DNA of 64,000 nucleotides, taken from positions 54,921 to 118,920 of the forward strand of contig VUAW01000010.1 in the NCBI GenBank assembly GCA_008711135.1. The letters run 5' to 3'. The notes below the pieces were generated by a model. That model was not told where the DNA came from and ran no database searches. It was given only the letters and a program-made list of their open reading frames with translations. Of the stretch, positions 46,429-55,151 are shown in pieces. A program made the translations under genes and the position numbers. Origin of the DNA: Rhodobacteraceae bacterium LNNU 3342. Its GTDB lineage: Bacteria; Pseudomonadota; Alphaproteobacteria; Rhodobacterales; Rhodobacteraceae. Positions within the stretch are counted from its first letter, which is position 1. Each line of letters starts with the position of its first letter.

Positions 46429-46548
46429 GTCGCGTCCCATGGCTTGGCCGGAGTTGCCTGTATGTATCCGCTTCCCCTGCGGGTTTTCAAGGTGTAGTTA
46501 CCGCGACCAATCGCCCGCAGGGGCCATTGACTGCCAGGGGACAGGAAA

Positions 46549-47382
46549 ATGACCGGAACGATCGCTTTTCAGGGGGAACCCGGCGCCTATTCGCACCAAG
46601 CCTGCCGTCAGGCCCGGCCGGATTACGAGGTCATGCCCTGCCGCACCTTTGAAGATGTCATCGATGCCGTCCGTACTGGCACCGCTGAACTGGGCATGCT
46701 GCCGGTGGAAAACACCACCTACGGCCGGGTGGCGGACATTCACCAGCTGCTTCCGTCCTCCGGCTTGCACATCGTGGACGAGGCATTCGTGCGCGTGCAC
46801 ATCAACCTCCTTGCCGTGCCGGGCACGCCCCTGTCCGACATCACCCATGCCATGAGCCACACGGTCCTGCTGGGACAGTGCCGCGACTTCCTGCGCAGCA
46901 ACAACATCGCCCCGGTGACTGGCGCGGATACCGCCGGATCGGCGCAGGCGGTGGCCGCGCGCGGCGAACGCCACATGGCCGCGCTTGCGTCAGAGCTTGC
47001 CGGAGAGATCTATGGCCTTGAAGTGCTGGCCCGGCACATCGAGGATCAGTCCAACAATACCACGCGTTTCCTTGTCATGGCGCCCGAGGCAGACATGTCG
47101 CGGCGTGGCGCCTTCGGGATGATGACCTCTTTCGTGTTTCGCGTGCGCAACATCCCGGCCGCGCTTTACAAGGCACTGGGCGGATTCGCGACGAATGGCA
47201 TCAACATGACCAAGCTGGAAAGCTACATGGTCGGCGGCTCGTTCATGGCGACCCAGTTCTTTGCCGAGGTCGAAGGCCACCCCGAGGATGAAAACCTGCG
47301 CCTTGCCCTGGAGGAACTGCGCTATTTCACCTCGACGCTCGACATCCTTGGGGTCTATCCCGCTGATCCGCGGCGGCGCTGA
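46549..47382 (+). CDS. pheA: Prephenate dehydratase
   Basis: 277 residues. Converts prephenate to phenylpyruvate in phenylalanine synthesis. Opens IAFQGEPGAYSHQACRQA; the catalytic stretch NNTTRFLVMA carries the Thr-Arg-Phe motif; the C-terminal ACT domain (about 195-275; GFATNGINMTKLESY) senses phenylalanine. No chorismate mutase domain is fused. GGGGACAGG upstream of the ATG at 46549. Confidence 0.94.
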   Translation: MTGTIAFQGEPGAYSHQACRQARPDYEVMPCRTFEDVIDAVRTGTAELGMLPVENTTYGRVADIHQLLPSSGLHIVDEAFVRVHINLLAVPGTPLSDITHAMSHTVLLGQCRDFLRSNNIAPVTGADTAGSAQAVAARGERHMAALASELAGEIYGLEVLARHIEDQSNNTTRFLVMAPEADMSRRGAFGMMTSFVFRVRNIPAALYKALGGFATNGINMTKLESYMVGGSFMATQFFAEVEGHPEDENLRLALEELRYFTSTLDILGVYPADPRRR

Positions 47383-47544
47383 TAGGCCCCAGCCGAAGCG
47401 GTTTGCCGAAGATCCACAACCCGCAGCGGCCCTGCTGCAAGCCCTGCGTCGGGCAACCCGAAGCAGAACGCCAACAGGTCGCCTGAAGGCACCCTGCGGG
47501 TTCAACAGGGCTGAACGGCAATCCCCGGTCCAGCGGCTTCAGCG

Positions 47545-48009
47545 TCAGGCGCGGACCAGCCGTGCCTCGATGTCGCGCAGGAAGAGACCGACGCGCGTCT
47601 CATAACGATCGTTGACGCGCCCGCGGGCAAGGCGCAGCGACTGCACCAGCAGCTTGGCCGGAAGGGTGCGGGGCGTGACCTCCAGATCCACCTGGACACG
47701 GGTGCGGTTGGGGGCCAGTTCCAGCAGCCTCACCTCCATCCGCCCCGAACCGACGCGGGAGTCGCTGTTGGAAACCATGCCGGTGGGGCGCGTGAAGCTT
47801 GTCAATTCGGCCTGGATCTGGCGCGGCTTGCCCCGGTAGCTGAAGTCGAGCAGCCAGCTCGTACCAACGCCGGTTCCGCCCCAAGGGTCAGTCCGCCGCG
47901 CCTGAACGCCCCGGCGCAGGCCCATCTTCTCGAAGCTGTCGAAATCGGTCAGCGCCGCAAAGACGGCCTCGATAGGCGCGCCAATATCCTCTTTGGCCGT
48001 GAACTTCAT
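47545..48009 (-). CDS. SRPBCC-fold protein
   Basis: 154 residues, a single START/Bet v1-like domain (opening FTAKEDIGAPIEAVFAALTDFDSFE, with VDLEVTPRTLPAKLLVQSLRLARGRVNDRYETRV at the C-terminal helix). Family members bind small hydrophobic ligands or act as polyketide cyclases; the ligand here is unknown. Fifth residues KEDIGAPIE and AALTDFD fit the first helix pattern. Read with nudC, 39 bases upstream on the same strand. Confidence 0.78.
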   Translation of the reverse strand: MKFTAKEDIGAPIEAVFAALTDFDSFEKMGLRRGVQARRTDPWGGTGVGTSWLLDFSYRGKPRQIQAELTSFTRPTGMVSNSDSRVGSGRMEVRLLELAPNRTRVQVDLEVTPRTLPAKLLVQSLRLARGRVNDRYETRVGLFLRDIEARLVRA

Positions 48010-48048
48010 ACCCTTGCCCCTTTTACATCCGCTGGGACAGCAATGCCG

Positions 48049-49008
48049 TCAGTCGAGCCGGTCCGCAAGCCAGTTGCGCAGCAGGAAGTGCGCAATGGCC
48101 CCCGCGCGCGGCGGATCAATGGCAGGGTGCTGCCCGGCAAAGACGTCGGCCATCTCCTCGCGGGTCAGCCAGCGGGCATCCTCGATCTCGGCCGGGTCAG
48201 GGGTCAGGTCGCGGGTCAGCGCTTCGGCGCGGCAGCCGATCATGAGCGAGGCGGGAAACGGCCAGGGCTGGCTGGCAAGGTAGCCGACGGCACCCACGCG
48301 GACGCCCGCTTCCTCGAAGACCTCGCGCCGGACAGCGGCCTCGATGGTTTCGGCGGGATCGATGAACCCGGCCAGCAGCGAATACATCCGCTCTGGCCAG
48401 CCTGGCGACCGCCCGATGAGGACCGAGTTGCCATGCGTCACCAGCATGATCACGACTGGGTCGGTGCGGGGGAAATGGCGGGCACCGCAGGCCGCGCAAT
48501 GGCGCTGCCAGCCCGCCATTGCGACCTCTGACCGCGCCCCGCAGCTGGCACAGAACCCGTGGCCCCGATGCCATTCCAGAAGCGCCCGCCCCAGCGCCGC
48601 GGCCTCGGCATCCTCAGGGGATAGGCGCGTCATCAAACGGCGAAGCTCTTCGAACAGATGGTCGGGCGGCAGCAGGGGATGGCCCTGCCCCGCCGGATCG
48701 AAGGCCCCGCCCTGCGCGGCGGCATCTGCGCCCGTGGGTTCCCAGCCAGAAACATCGCGCGCAAAACATGGGCCCCGCGCTGTCCGGCCTAGAAGGACCT
48801 CGGTGCCCGCATCGGCAAGCATGGGATGATCGACAGGCAGCCAGCCCGCACAACTGCCACCCACGATCAGCGGCTTGCCCCGCCAGAAGGGCAGGACACG
48901 CGCCGCAGGGGCTTGCCGCAGCGCCGCCACGGCCTCTGCATTATCTCGCAGCGCTGCCAGGCGTTCGATTTCCATTGCCCCGAAAGTCACAGTCTCTGCC
49001 AGTTTCAT
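48049..49008 (-). CDS. nudC: NAD(+) diphosphatase NudC
   Basis: 319 residues, Nudix enzyme that cleaves NADH/NAD and can remove NAD caps from RNA. Zinc ribbon CASCGARSE ... CAACGARHFPR, Nudix box GFIDPAETIEAAVRREVFEEAG, and the NudC-specific SQPWPFPASLMIG that follows. Start MKLAETVTFGAM at 49008 with GGGG upstream; an extension to 49059 is Arg/Gly-rich and unlike the family. Confidence 0.94.
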   Translation of the reverse strand: MKLAETVTFGAMEIERLAALRDNAEAVAALRQAPAARVLPFWRGKPLIVGGSCAGWLPVDHPMLADAGTEVLLGRTARGPCFARDVSGWEPTGADAAAQGGAFDPAGQGHPLLPPDHLFEELRRLMTRLSPEDAEAAALGRALLEWHRGHGFCASCGARSEVAMAGWQRHCAACGARHFPRTDPVVIMLVTHGNSVLIGRSPGWPERMYSLLAGFIDPAETIEAAVRREVFEEAGVRVGAVGYLASQPWPFPASLMIGCRAEALTRDLTPDPAEIEDARWLTREEMADVFAGQHPAIDPPRAGAIAHFLLRNWLADRLD

Positions 49009-49247
49009 CGCCGTTGCCCCTGTTCCGCCGCGCTGCCTTGGTGCCACGCGCCGCGGCACCCGGCAACCGCCTGCCGTACGTCGCGCAGTTGCCCGGTGAT
49101 CGGGCAGGCGAGCGTGATAAGGGCCAGAATTTGTGCACTGATACCAAAAGATGGCTTGCCCGGTTCAACAAGCTGCCCACAGGATGAGCAGATGAACTAA
49201 TCGACTTTTCTGCCATGCCCTGCGGGGCGGGCGTCGCATGTTCCAAT

Positions 49248-49254
49248 AAGGAGG
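49248..49254 (+). promoter_or_regulatory. Strong ribosome binding site before the NMT1-type binding-protein gene
   Basis: AAGGAGG. The GTG at 49264 lies 9 bases downstream, the TTG at 49258 only 3; spacing favours the GTG as start. Confidence 0.55.
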
Positions 49255-49263
49255 CCCTTGTCC

Positions 49264-50274
49264 GTGTTTCATCGCACATTCACCGCCGCGCTTGCCCTGA
49301 CCGCGTTCGGCGCGCCTGCCATGGCGCAGACGATCTCGATGCCCTTCGCGCTTGACTGGCGGTTCGAGGGGCCCTCGGCGCCCTATTTCGCCGCCGTGGA
49401 CAATGGCCACTTCGCCGAGGAAGGGCTTGAGGTCGAAGTGACTCCGGGCCAAGGCAGCCTTGACGCGATCCCGAAGGTGGCGACCGGCGCCTATCCGGTG
49501 GGCTTTGCCGACATGGCCAGCCTGATCAAGTTCTTGGACCAGAACCCCGGCGCCCCCGTTACCGCCGTCATGATGATGTATGACAAGCCTGCCTTTGCCG
49601 TCGTGGGCCGCAAAAGCCGTGGCGTCGAAGCACCCGCCGACCTTGAGGGCAAGATCCTTGGCGCGCCGCCGCCGGATGGCGCCTGGGCCCAGTTCCCGGC
49701 CTTTGCCAACGCGAACGGCATCGACATGGACAGCATCACGGTGGAACCCGTGGGCTTCCCTACGCGCGAACCGATGCTGGCGGAAAACCGGGTGGACGCG
49801 ATCACCGGCTTTTCCTTTACTTCGTTCCTCAACCTGACGCGGCTTGGCGTCCCCGCTGACGATCTGTCGGTCATCCTGATGGCCGATCACGGGCTGGAGC
49901 TTTACGGCAACGCGATCATCGTCAACACCGACTTTGCCGAGGCCAACCCTGAGGCGGTGACCGGCTTCCTGCGCGCCGTCGCCCGCGGCCTGCATGACGT
50001 GGTCGAGGATCCGGAGGCCGGCATCGCCATGCTTGTGGAACGCAACCCCGCCGCCGATGCACAGCTGGAGCTGGAGCGCCTGCAAATGGCGCTGGACGGG
50101 AACATCATCACCGACTGGGTGCGCGAGAATGGCCTCGGCAACATTGACCAGGACCGTTTCGCCCGTTCGATCGACCAGATCGCCGAGAACTACGAGTTCC
50201 AGAACGAGCCTGACGCGAGCCTGTACTTCACCGACGCCTACCTGCCTGACGATGGCAGCCTGACCTTCGAGTGA
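49264..50274 (+). CDS. NMT1/THI5-like ABC transporter solute-binding protein
   Basis: 336 residues from GTG at 49264 (AAGGAGG upstream; a TTG at 49258 is too close to it). Signal peptide FTAALALTAFGAPAMA. Mature blocks: LDWRFEGPSAPYFAAVDNGHFAEEGLEVEV, the opening typical of NMT1-like proteins that bind thiamine precursors, riboflavin, nitrate or sulfonates. The ligand is not clear, and no riboswitch-like element is seen upstream. A strong hairpin at 50283-50306 follows, then the ATPase and permease genes. Confidence 0.88.
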   Translation: MFHRTFTAALALTAFGAPAMAQTISMPFALDWRFEGPSAPYFAAVDNGHFAEEGLEVEVTPGQGSLDAIPKVATGAYPVGFADMASLIKFLDQNPGAPVTAVMMMYDKPAFAVVGRKSRGVEAPADLEGKILGAPPPDGAWAQFPAFANANGIDMDSITVEPVGFPTREPMLAENRVDAITGFSFTSFLNLTRLGVPADDLSVILMADHGLELYGNAIIVNTDFAEANPEAVTGFLRAVARGLHDVVEDPEAGIAMLVERNPAADAQLELERLQMALDGNIITDWVRENGLGNIDQDRFARSIDQIAENYEFQNEPDASLYFTDAYLPDDGSLTFE

Positions 50275-50282
50275 CGTTGCCG

Positions 50283-50306
50283 CCGCCCCGGTTCAAGCCG
50301 GGGCGG
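50283..50306 (+). terminator. Hairpin after solute-binding-protein gene (mRNA stabiliser or partial terminator)
   Basis: Perfect 9-base stem CCGCCCCGG / CCGGGGCGG with loop TTCAAG, lying between the binding-protein stop and the ATPase start; no poly-T tail, so full termination is unlikely. Confidence 0.6.
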
Positions 50307-50327
50307 CCTTGCCATCTGAAAGACCCC

Positions 50328-51146
50328 ATGACCAACCTCATCGAAATCAAGGGCGTTACCCACGCCTACCCCACGGCCGACGGGCCACTTCCGGTGCTTG
50401 ACGATCTCAACATCTCGATCCCCGAAGGAAGCTTCTGCGCCGTTGTCGGCCCCTCGGGCTGTGGCAAGTCCACCCTGACGCGGCTGATCGCCGGCCTCAT
50501 GTTCCCCGACAAGGGCGAGGTCTGGCTGCATGGGGAACGGGTCCGTTCGCCGCGGTCCACGGTAGGGATGGCGTTCCAGAACCCGGTGCTGCTGGAATGG
50601 CGCACGATCCTGCAGAACGTGATGCTGCCGCTGGAAATTGTGGCGCCCCGGATGCCCCGCGCGCAGAAAGAGGACCGCGCCCGGTCGCTTCTGGCGCTGG
50701 TCGGGCTGGAAGGGTTCGCGGACAAGCGCCCGTCGGAACTCTCGGGCGGCATGCGCCAGCGGGCATCGCTCTGCCGGGCCATCGTGCACAAGCCCGAAAT
50801 CCTGATCATGGACGAACCCTTTGGCGCGCTTGACGCCTTTACCCGCGAGGATCTGTGGCAGTTGATGCACAAGCTTCGGGCCGAGGAACCCTTCACCGCC
50901 CTGCTCATCACCCATGATCTCCGGGAAAGCGTCTATCTGGCGGATCAGGTCATCGTGCTGTCCGGGCGGCCCGCGCGGACGCAGTACCGGCTGGACATCC
51001 CCCTACCCGGCCCGCGCCCGCTGAGCATGATCTACACCCCGCAGGCGGTCGAATGGCTGGCGATCCTGCGCGACCAGATCGAGATCGCCCAAGGCCGCGC
51101 CCCCGTCCGGAGCGGTGCCGTTCAGTCGCAGGAGGCCGCGCAATGA
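50328..51146 (+). CDS. ABC transporter ATPase (NitD/SsuB/ThiZ class)
   Basis: 272 residues, starting MTNLIEIKGVTHAYPTADG. Walker A GPSGCGKSTL, signature LSGGMRQRASLCRAI, Walker [15 protein letters not shown]-loop LLITHDLRE. It energises the importer with the neighbouring permease; ATGA overlap at its end. Confidence 0.91.
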   Translation: MTNLIEIKGVTHAYPTADGPLPVLDDLNISIPEGSFCAVVGPSGCGKSTLTRLIAGLMFPDKGEVWLHGERVRSPRSTVGMAFQNPVLLEWRTILQNVMLPLEIVAPRMPRAQKEDRARSLLALVGLEGFADKRPSELSGGMRQRASLCRAIVHKPEILIMDEPFGALDAFTREDLWQLMHKLRAEEPFTALLITHDLRESVYLADQVIVLSGRPARTQYRLDIPLPGPRPLSMIYTPQAVEWLAILRDQIEIAQGRAPVRSGAVQSQEAAQ

Positions 51147-51913
51147 AGATGCAGAACGCACGCAAGGTGATGGTGCCGCTGGCGGCCATCGCGATCTTCC
51201 TGCTGGCCTGGGAATGGCTGGTCTGGTTCATGGGCTGGCCGCGCTACAAGATGGCGGCGCCGTCCGACATTTGGCCGGCCTTCTGGCGGTTCCGGCACAT
51301 GTTCCTTGAGTACGGCTGGCAGACGCTGTGGCGCACGGTCGCGGGGCTGGGGCTGGCGGTCGTGGTAGGCACGGCCTTTGGCATGCTGATGGGGTTTTCC
51401 CGCACCCTCCGGGACGCCTTCTATCCGCTGCTGGTGGGCTTCAACGCAGTGCCCAAGGCCACGGTGGTCCCGGTGATCGCGCTGATGTTCGTGGGGCAGC
51501 ACGACTTCAACACGATCCTGATCGCCTTCATGATTTCGTTCTTCCCGATCTCTGTTTCCGTGGCCATTGGGCTGTCAACACTTGAACCGGAATACCGCGA
51601 CATCCTGCGGTCGCTGGGCGCATCGAAATTCACCATCTTCTGGAAGATCGCCCTGCCCAAGACGCTGCCCGAATTCTTTGGCGCCCTGAAGGTGGCGGCG
51701 ACGCTGGCCTTCATCGGCACCAACCTGATGGAGATCGTCGAACCCCACGGTCGCGGCCTTGGCCACCTGTTCGACAGCGGCAAGATCAGCGCCGACTATC
51801 CGCTGATGTTCGCCGTGCTCATAGCGCTCGCCTTCCTGGGGATCCTTCTTTATTACGCGGTCGTCGTTCTGGAGCGGATCTTTGCCGGCTGGGCTGATCG
51901 CAGCCCGGCCTAG
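51143..51913 (+). CDS. ABC transporter permease (SsuC/ThiX class)
   Basis: 256 residues, six membrane helices after a short cytosolic tail. The EAA-type loop LEPEYRDILRSLGASKFTIFWKIALPKTLPEF is clear. Start 51143 overlaps the ATPase stop and follows CAGGAGGCC. Three-gene importer; substrate not readable. Confidence 0.9.
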   Translation: MKMQNARKVMVPLAAIAIFLLAWEWLVWFMGWPRYKMAAPSDIWPAFWRFRHMFLEYGWQTLWRTVAGLGLAVVVGTAFGMLMGFSRTLRDAFYPLLVGFNAVPKATVVPVIALMFVGQHDFNTILIAFMISFFPISVSVAIGLSTLEPEYRDILRSLGASKFTIFWKIALPKTLPEFFGALKVAATLAFIGTNLMEIVEPHGRGLGHLFDSGKISADYPLMFAVLIALAFLGILLYYAVVVLERIFAGWADRSPA

Positions 51914-51955
51914 GGGCCCTTGCGAAGGCGGGGCATACCCTCTATATCGATCATC

Positions 51956-52049
51956 GAGAGGTTGGCGCGGGCAGGCGCCTCGCCAACCCGGTCAGGTCCG
52001 GAAGGAAGCAGCCGTAACGAGCCCCGCTTGGGTCGTTGTCCAGCCTCTC
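51956..52049 (+). ncRNA. ffs: Small bacterial SRP RNA (4.5S)
   Basis: About 94 bases folding into one long hairpin. GAGAGGTTGG at the 5' end pairs with CCAGCCTCTC at the 3' end, and the apical part CAGGTCCGGAAGGAAGCAGC holds the universal SRP domain with the GGAA tetraloop and the AGCAGCC side that binds Ffh. It pairs with FtsY/Ffh for membrane protein targeting. Ends are approximate. It lies just ahead of dnaX, a common alphaproteobacterial order. Confidence 0.93.
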
Positions 52050-52122
52050 ACCCTTTCCCGCGAACCCGCTGGCAATTCGCTCCGCCCGGCATTAGCTTGT
52101 GGCGGAAGAAAGAAGGGTACCC

Positions 52123-53862
52123 ATGTCCGAAGCTGCCGCCTACCAGGTTCTTGCCCGCAAGTACCGCCCCGCCACCTTTGCCGACCTGATCGGGCAAGAG
52201 GCGATGGTGCGGACGCTCAAGAACGCCTTTGCCGCGGACCGGATCGCCCACGCCTTTGTCATGACCGGCGTGCGCGGAGTGGGGAAAACAACCACCGCAC
52301 GGATCATTGCCAAGGGGCTGAACTGCGTGGGCCTTGACGGCAACGGCGGGCCGACCACGGAACCCTGCGGCGCCTGCGAACACTGCACTGCCATCGCCGA
52401 GGGCCGCCACGTCGACGTGATGGAGATGGACGCGGCCTCGCGCACCGGGGTGGGCGATATCCGTGAGATCATCGATTCGGTGCACTATCGCGCCGCCAGC
52501 GCACGCTACAAGATCTACATCATCGACGAAGTTCACATGCTGTCGAACAACGCGTTCAACGCGCTGCTCAAGACGCTGGAGGAACCGCCGGCGCATGTGA
52601 AATTCATCTTTGCCACCACCGAAATTCGCAAGGTTCCGGTCACCGTCCTGTCGCGTTGCCAGCGGTTCGACCTGCGCCGGATCGAGCCTGAAGTGATGAT
52701 GGCCCACCTGTCGCGGGTGGCCGGGCTGGAAGGTGCGCAGATCGCGCCTGACGCGCTGGCGCTGATCACCCGCGCCGCCGAGGGTTCGGTGCGTGACGCC
52801 ATGAGCCTGATGGACCAGGCCATCGCCCATGGTGCGGGCGAAACCTCGGCGGAACAGGTCCGCGCGATGCTGGGCCTTGCCGACCGGGGCCGGGTGCTGG
52901 ACTTGTTCGACATGGTAATGGCTGGCGATGCCGCTGCCGCCCTGGCGGAACTTTCGGCGCAATATGCAGATGGGGCCGACCCGATGGCCGTGCTGCGCGA
53001 CTTGGCAGAGGTCACGCACTGGATCAGCGTCATCAAGATCACGCCCGAAGCCGCCGACGACCCGACGGTGCCGCCTGACGAGCGCAGCCGCGGCTTGCGT
53101 ATGGCCGAGGCGCTGCCCATGCGGGTGCTGACGCGCATGTGGCAGATGCTGCTCAAGGCGCTGGAAGAGGTCGCGCAGGCCCCGAATGCCATGATGGCGG
53201 CGGAAATGGCGATCATCCGGCTGACCCACGTGGCTGATCTTCCCTCGCCCGAGGATCTGGTGCGCAAGCTTCAGTCGATGCCTGCCCCGCCCCCCGGCGG
53301 CAGTGGCGGCGGAATGCAGCCCCCTGCCCCACGAGGGCCCACCGGCGGTGGCGCACCGGCCATGACGCGCGGCGGTACGGTTCACAGCGCGGCCACGGCG
53401 CAGGCGTTGGCCCCGCAGGCGGGCCTTGCTGCCTATCCCAGCTTTGACCACATCGTCGCCTTGATCCGCGACAGCCGCGACATGAAGCTTCTGGTGGAGA
53501 TCGAGAGCCATCTGCGGCTTGCCCGCTACGCCCCCGGCCGGATCGAGTTCCAGCCGACGCCAGATGCCCCGCGCGATCTGGCGGCGCGGCTGGCCCAGCG
53601 CCTTCAGGCCCTGACCGGCCAGCGCTGGGGCGTGAGCTTGGTGAACGAGGGCGGCGGCGCCACCATTGCCGAGACCCGCGATGCCGAGCGGCTCGCGCTT
53701 GAGGAAGAAGCGCGGCAACATCCGCTGGTGCAGGCCGTGCTGCAGGCCTTTCCCGCGGCCCGGATCACTGACATCCGCACCCCTGACAGCCTGGCCGCGC
53801 AAGCAGCGACCGAAGCCCTGCCAGAGGTCGAGGACGAGTGGGACCCCTTCGAACAGGAATGA
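52123..53862 (+). CDS. dnaX: DNA polymerase III subunit gamma/tau
   Basis: 579 residues. Clamp-loader AAA+ ATPase: Walker A GVRGVGKT at 49-56, zinc Cys at 68, 82, 85 and 88 (CGACEHC), DEVHMLSNNAFNALLKTLEEPP (Walker B/DExx) and the SRC motif VLSRCQRFD. A Gly/Pro-rich linker at about 390-430 leads to the tau-specific C-terminus. No A-rich slippery run for a programmed frameshift is seen. Start at 52123 with AAGGG 6 bases upstream. Next genes ebfC and recR follow closely. Confidence 0.96.
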   Translation: MSEAAAYQVLARKYRPATFADLIGQEAMVRTLKNAFAADRIAHAFVMTGVRGVGKTTTARIIAKGLNCVGLDGNGGPTTEPCGACEHCTAIAEGRHVDVMEMDAASRTGVGDIREIIDSVHYRAASARYKIYIIDEVHMLSNNAFNALLKTLEEPPAHVKFIFATTEIRKVPVTVLSRCQRFDLRRIEPEVMMAHLSRVAGLEGAQIAPDALALITRAAEGSVRDAMSLMDQAIAHGAGETSAEQVRAMLGLADRGRVLDLFDMVMAGDAAAALAELSAQYADGADPMAVLRDLAEVTHWISVIKITPEAADDPTVPPDERSRGLRMAEALPMRVLTRMWQMLLKALEEVAQAPNAMMAAEMAIIRLTHVADLPSPEDLVRKLQSMPAPPPGGSGGGMQPPAPRGPTGGGAPAMTRGGTVHSAATAQALAPQAGLAAYPSFDHIVALIRDSRDMKLLVEIESHLRLARYAPGRIEFQPTPDAPRDLAARLAQRLQALTGQRWGVSLVNEGGGATIAETRDAERLALEEEARQHPLVQAVLQAFPAARITDIRTPDSLAAQAATEALPEVEDEWDPFEQE

Positions 53863-53873
53863 AAGGACAGATC

Positions 53874-54218
53874 ATGCTGAAAGGTTTGGGCGGTCTTGGC
53901 GACATGGCCAAGATGATGAAGGCCGCGCAGGAGATGCAGGGCAAGATGGCCTCGCTGCAAGAGGGGCTCGACAAGATCACGGTCACCGGTGAAAGCGGGG
54001 CCGGTCTGGTCAAGGCCACGGCCACCGCCAAGGGCGACCTGACGGCGCTGGACATCGACCCGTCGATCTTTCACCCCGAGGAAAAGCAAGTGGTCGAGGA
54101 TCTGATCCTTGCCGCGATCAAGGACGCGCAGGCCAAGGCTGCCGAACGCGCCCAGCAGGAGATGAGCCGGATCACTGAGGATCTTGGACTGCCGGCTGGC
54201 ATGAAGTTCCCGTTCTGA
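53874..54218 (+). CDS. YbaB/EbfC nucleoid-associated DNA-binding protein
   Basis: 114 residues, Met/Lys/Gln-rich helix-forming N-terminus (MLKGLGGLGDMAKMMKAAQEMQGKM) and the YbaB core ITVTGESGAGLVKATATAKGDLTALDIDPSIF. Binds DNA as a dimer; almost always encoded between dnaX and recR. AAAGGAC 6-9 bases before the ATG at 53874; an overlapping ATG at 53859 is less well placed. Confidence 0.94.
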   Translation: MLKGLGGLGDMAKMMKAAQEMQGKMASLQEGLDKITVTGESGAGLVKATATAKGDLTALDIDPSIFHPEEKQVVEDLILAAIKDAQAKAAERAQQEMSRITEDLGLPAGMKFPF

Positions 54219-54221
54219 ACC

Positions 54222-54821
54222 GTGGCCGATACACCGCGTGAAATAGAGGCGCTGATCGAGATCCTCGCGCGCCTTCCCGGGCTGGGGCCAAGGTCCGCCC
54301 GGCGCGCGGTGCTTCACCTGCTGCGCCGGCGGGGCGCCCTCATGGCCCCGCTGGCGCAGGCCATGCAGATCGTCGCGGAAACCGCGCGCGACTGCCTGAC
54401 CTGCGGCAATATCGCCACCAGCGACACCTGCGCGATCTGCGCGAGCCCCCAGCGCGCCACCGGCGAAATCTGTGTGGTCGAGGATGTCGCCGACCTTTGG
54501 GCGATGGAACGCGCTGGCGTCTTTCGCGGGCGCTATCATGTGCTGGGCGGCACGCTTTCCGCGCTGGATGCGGTCGGGCCGGAGGATCTTGGCATTCCTC
54601 GGCTTTTGTCCCGCGTGCGGGATGAGGGGATCAAGGAGGTGATCCTTGCCCTCAATGCGACGGTGGAGGGACAGACCACCGCGCATTACATCGCCGATGC
54701 CCTGCGGGGAACCGGTGCGGCGGTGACCACACTTGCCCAAGGCGTGCCGATTGGCGGCGAACTTGATTACCTTGACGACGGCACGATCTCGGCCGCGCTC
54801 CGCTCGCGCCGGAGCTTCTAG
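54222..54821 (+). CDS. recR: Recombination protein RecR
   Basis: 199 residues. Helix-hairpin-helix [20 protein letters not shown]4 zinc finger [16 protein letters not shown], then Toprim core ([37 protein letters not shown]). Loads RecA with RecFO at gapped DNA. GTG start 3 bases after the ebfC stop, so coupled translation is likely. Confidence 0.95.
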   Translation: MADTPREIEALIEILARLPGLGPRSARRAVLHLLRRRGALMAPLAQAMQIVAETARDCLTCGNIATSDTCAICASPQRATGEICVVEDVADLWAMERAGVFRGRYHVLGGTLSALDAVGPEDLGIPRLLSRVRDEGIKEVILALNATVEGQTTAHYIADALRGTGAAVTTLAQGVPIGGELDYLDDGTISAALRSRRSF

Positions 54822-55151
54822 GACCTCCCAGTCACCTGCCCGAACCTTTGGAACGTGCTGCCTGCGTGCCCGCGCCCATGGTGCTGCGGGGGCAGGCTGA
54901 TAGGCATGCATCATCATCCTGCCACCCCTGATTCGCGAAAATGATCGGTCTGATTATCGCTTCAGGCGAGCATGACAAGCGGCCACTCCCAAAAGATGAA
55001 GATACAGCTGTAGCTTCGCGTGCTTAGGCGCGGAGAATAATCATCTATTTCCACGACGAAGTTTGGCGTGATTATTTTCTTGTAAATTTCTACAATCTCT
55101 GTCGTGATTATGGACATGAGGAGAGCGCCTCACCCGCGACAGGAGGACGAG
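54822..55151. promoter_or_regulatory. Upstream region of sulfate operon with TGATTAT repeats
   Basis: 330 bases without a gene; locally AT-rich in a GC-rich genome. The heptamer TGATTAT occurs at 54951-54957, 55069-55075 and 55105-55111, and its reverse complement at 55037-55043. The inverted pair AATAATCA (55036-55043) / TGATTATT (55069-55076) is 25 bases apart. Likely binding sites for a CysB-like or other sulfur regulator; the regulator is not in this window. Confidence 0.5.

Noticed and set aside
47418..47502. Inverted repeat AACCCGCAG / CTGCGGGTT after pheA
   Set aside because: The arms are 67 bases apart, so this is a poor terminator and no other role is evident.
49009..49263. Possible TPP or FMN riboswitch before the NMT1-type importer
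   Set aside because: No CTGAGA/ACCC or FMN-type conserved blocks seen; thiamine or riboflavin specificity therefore stays open.
53270..53480. Programmed frameshift in dnaX to make gamma
   Set aside because: No A-rich slippery heptamer or obvious downstream hairpin; frame stays open to the tau end.
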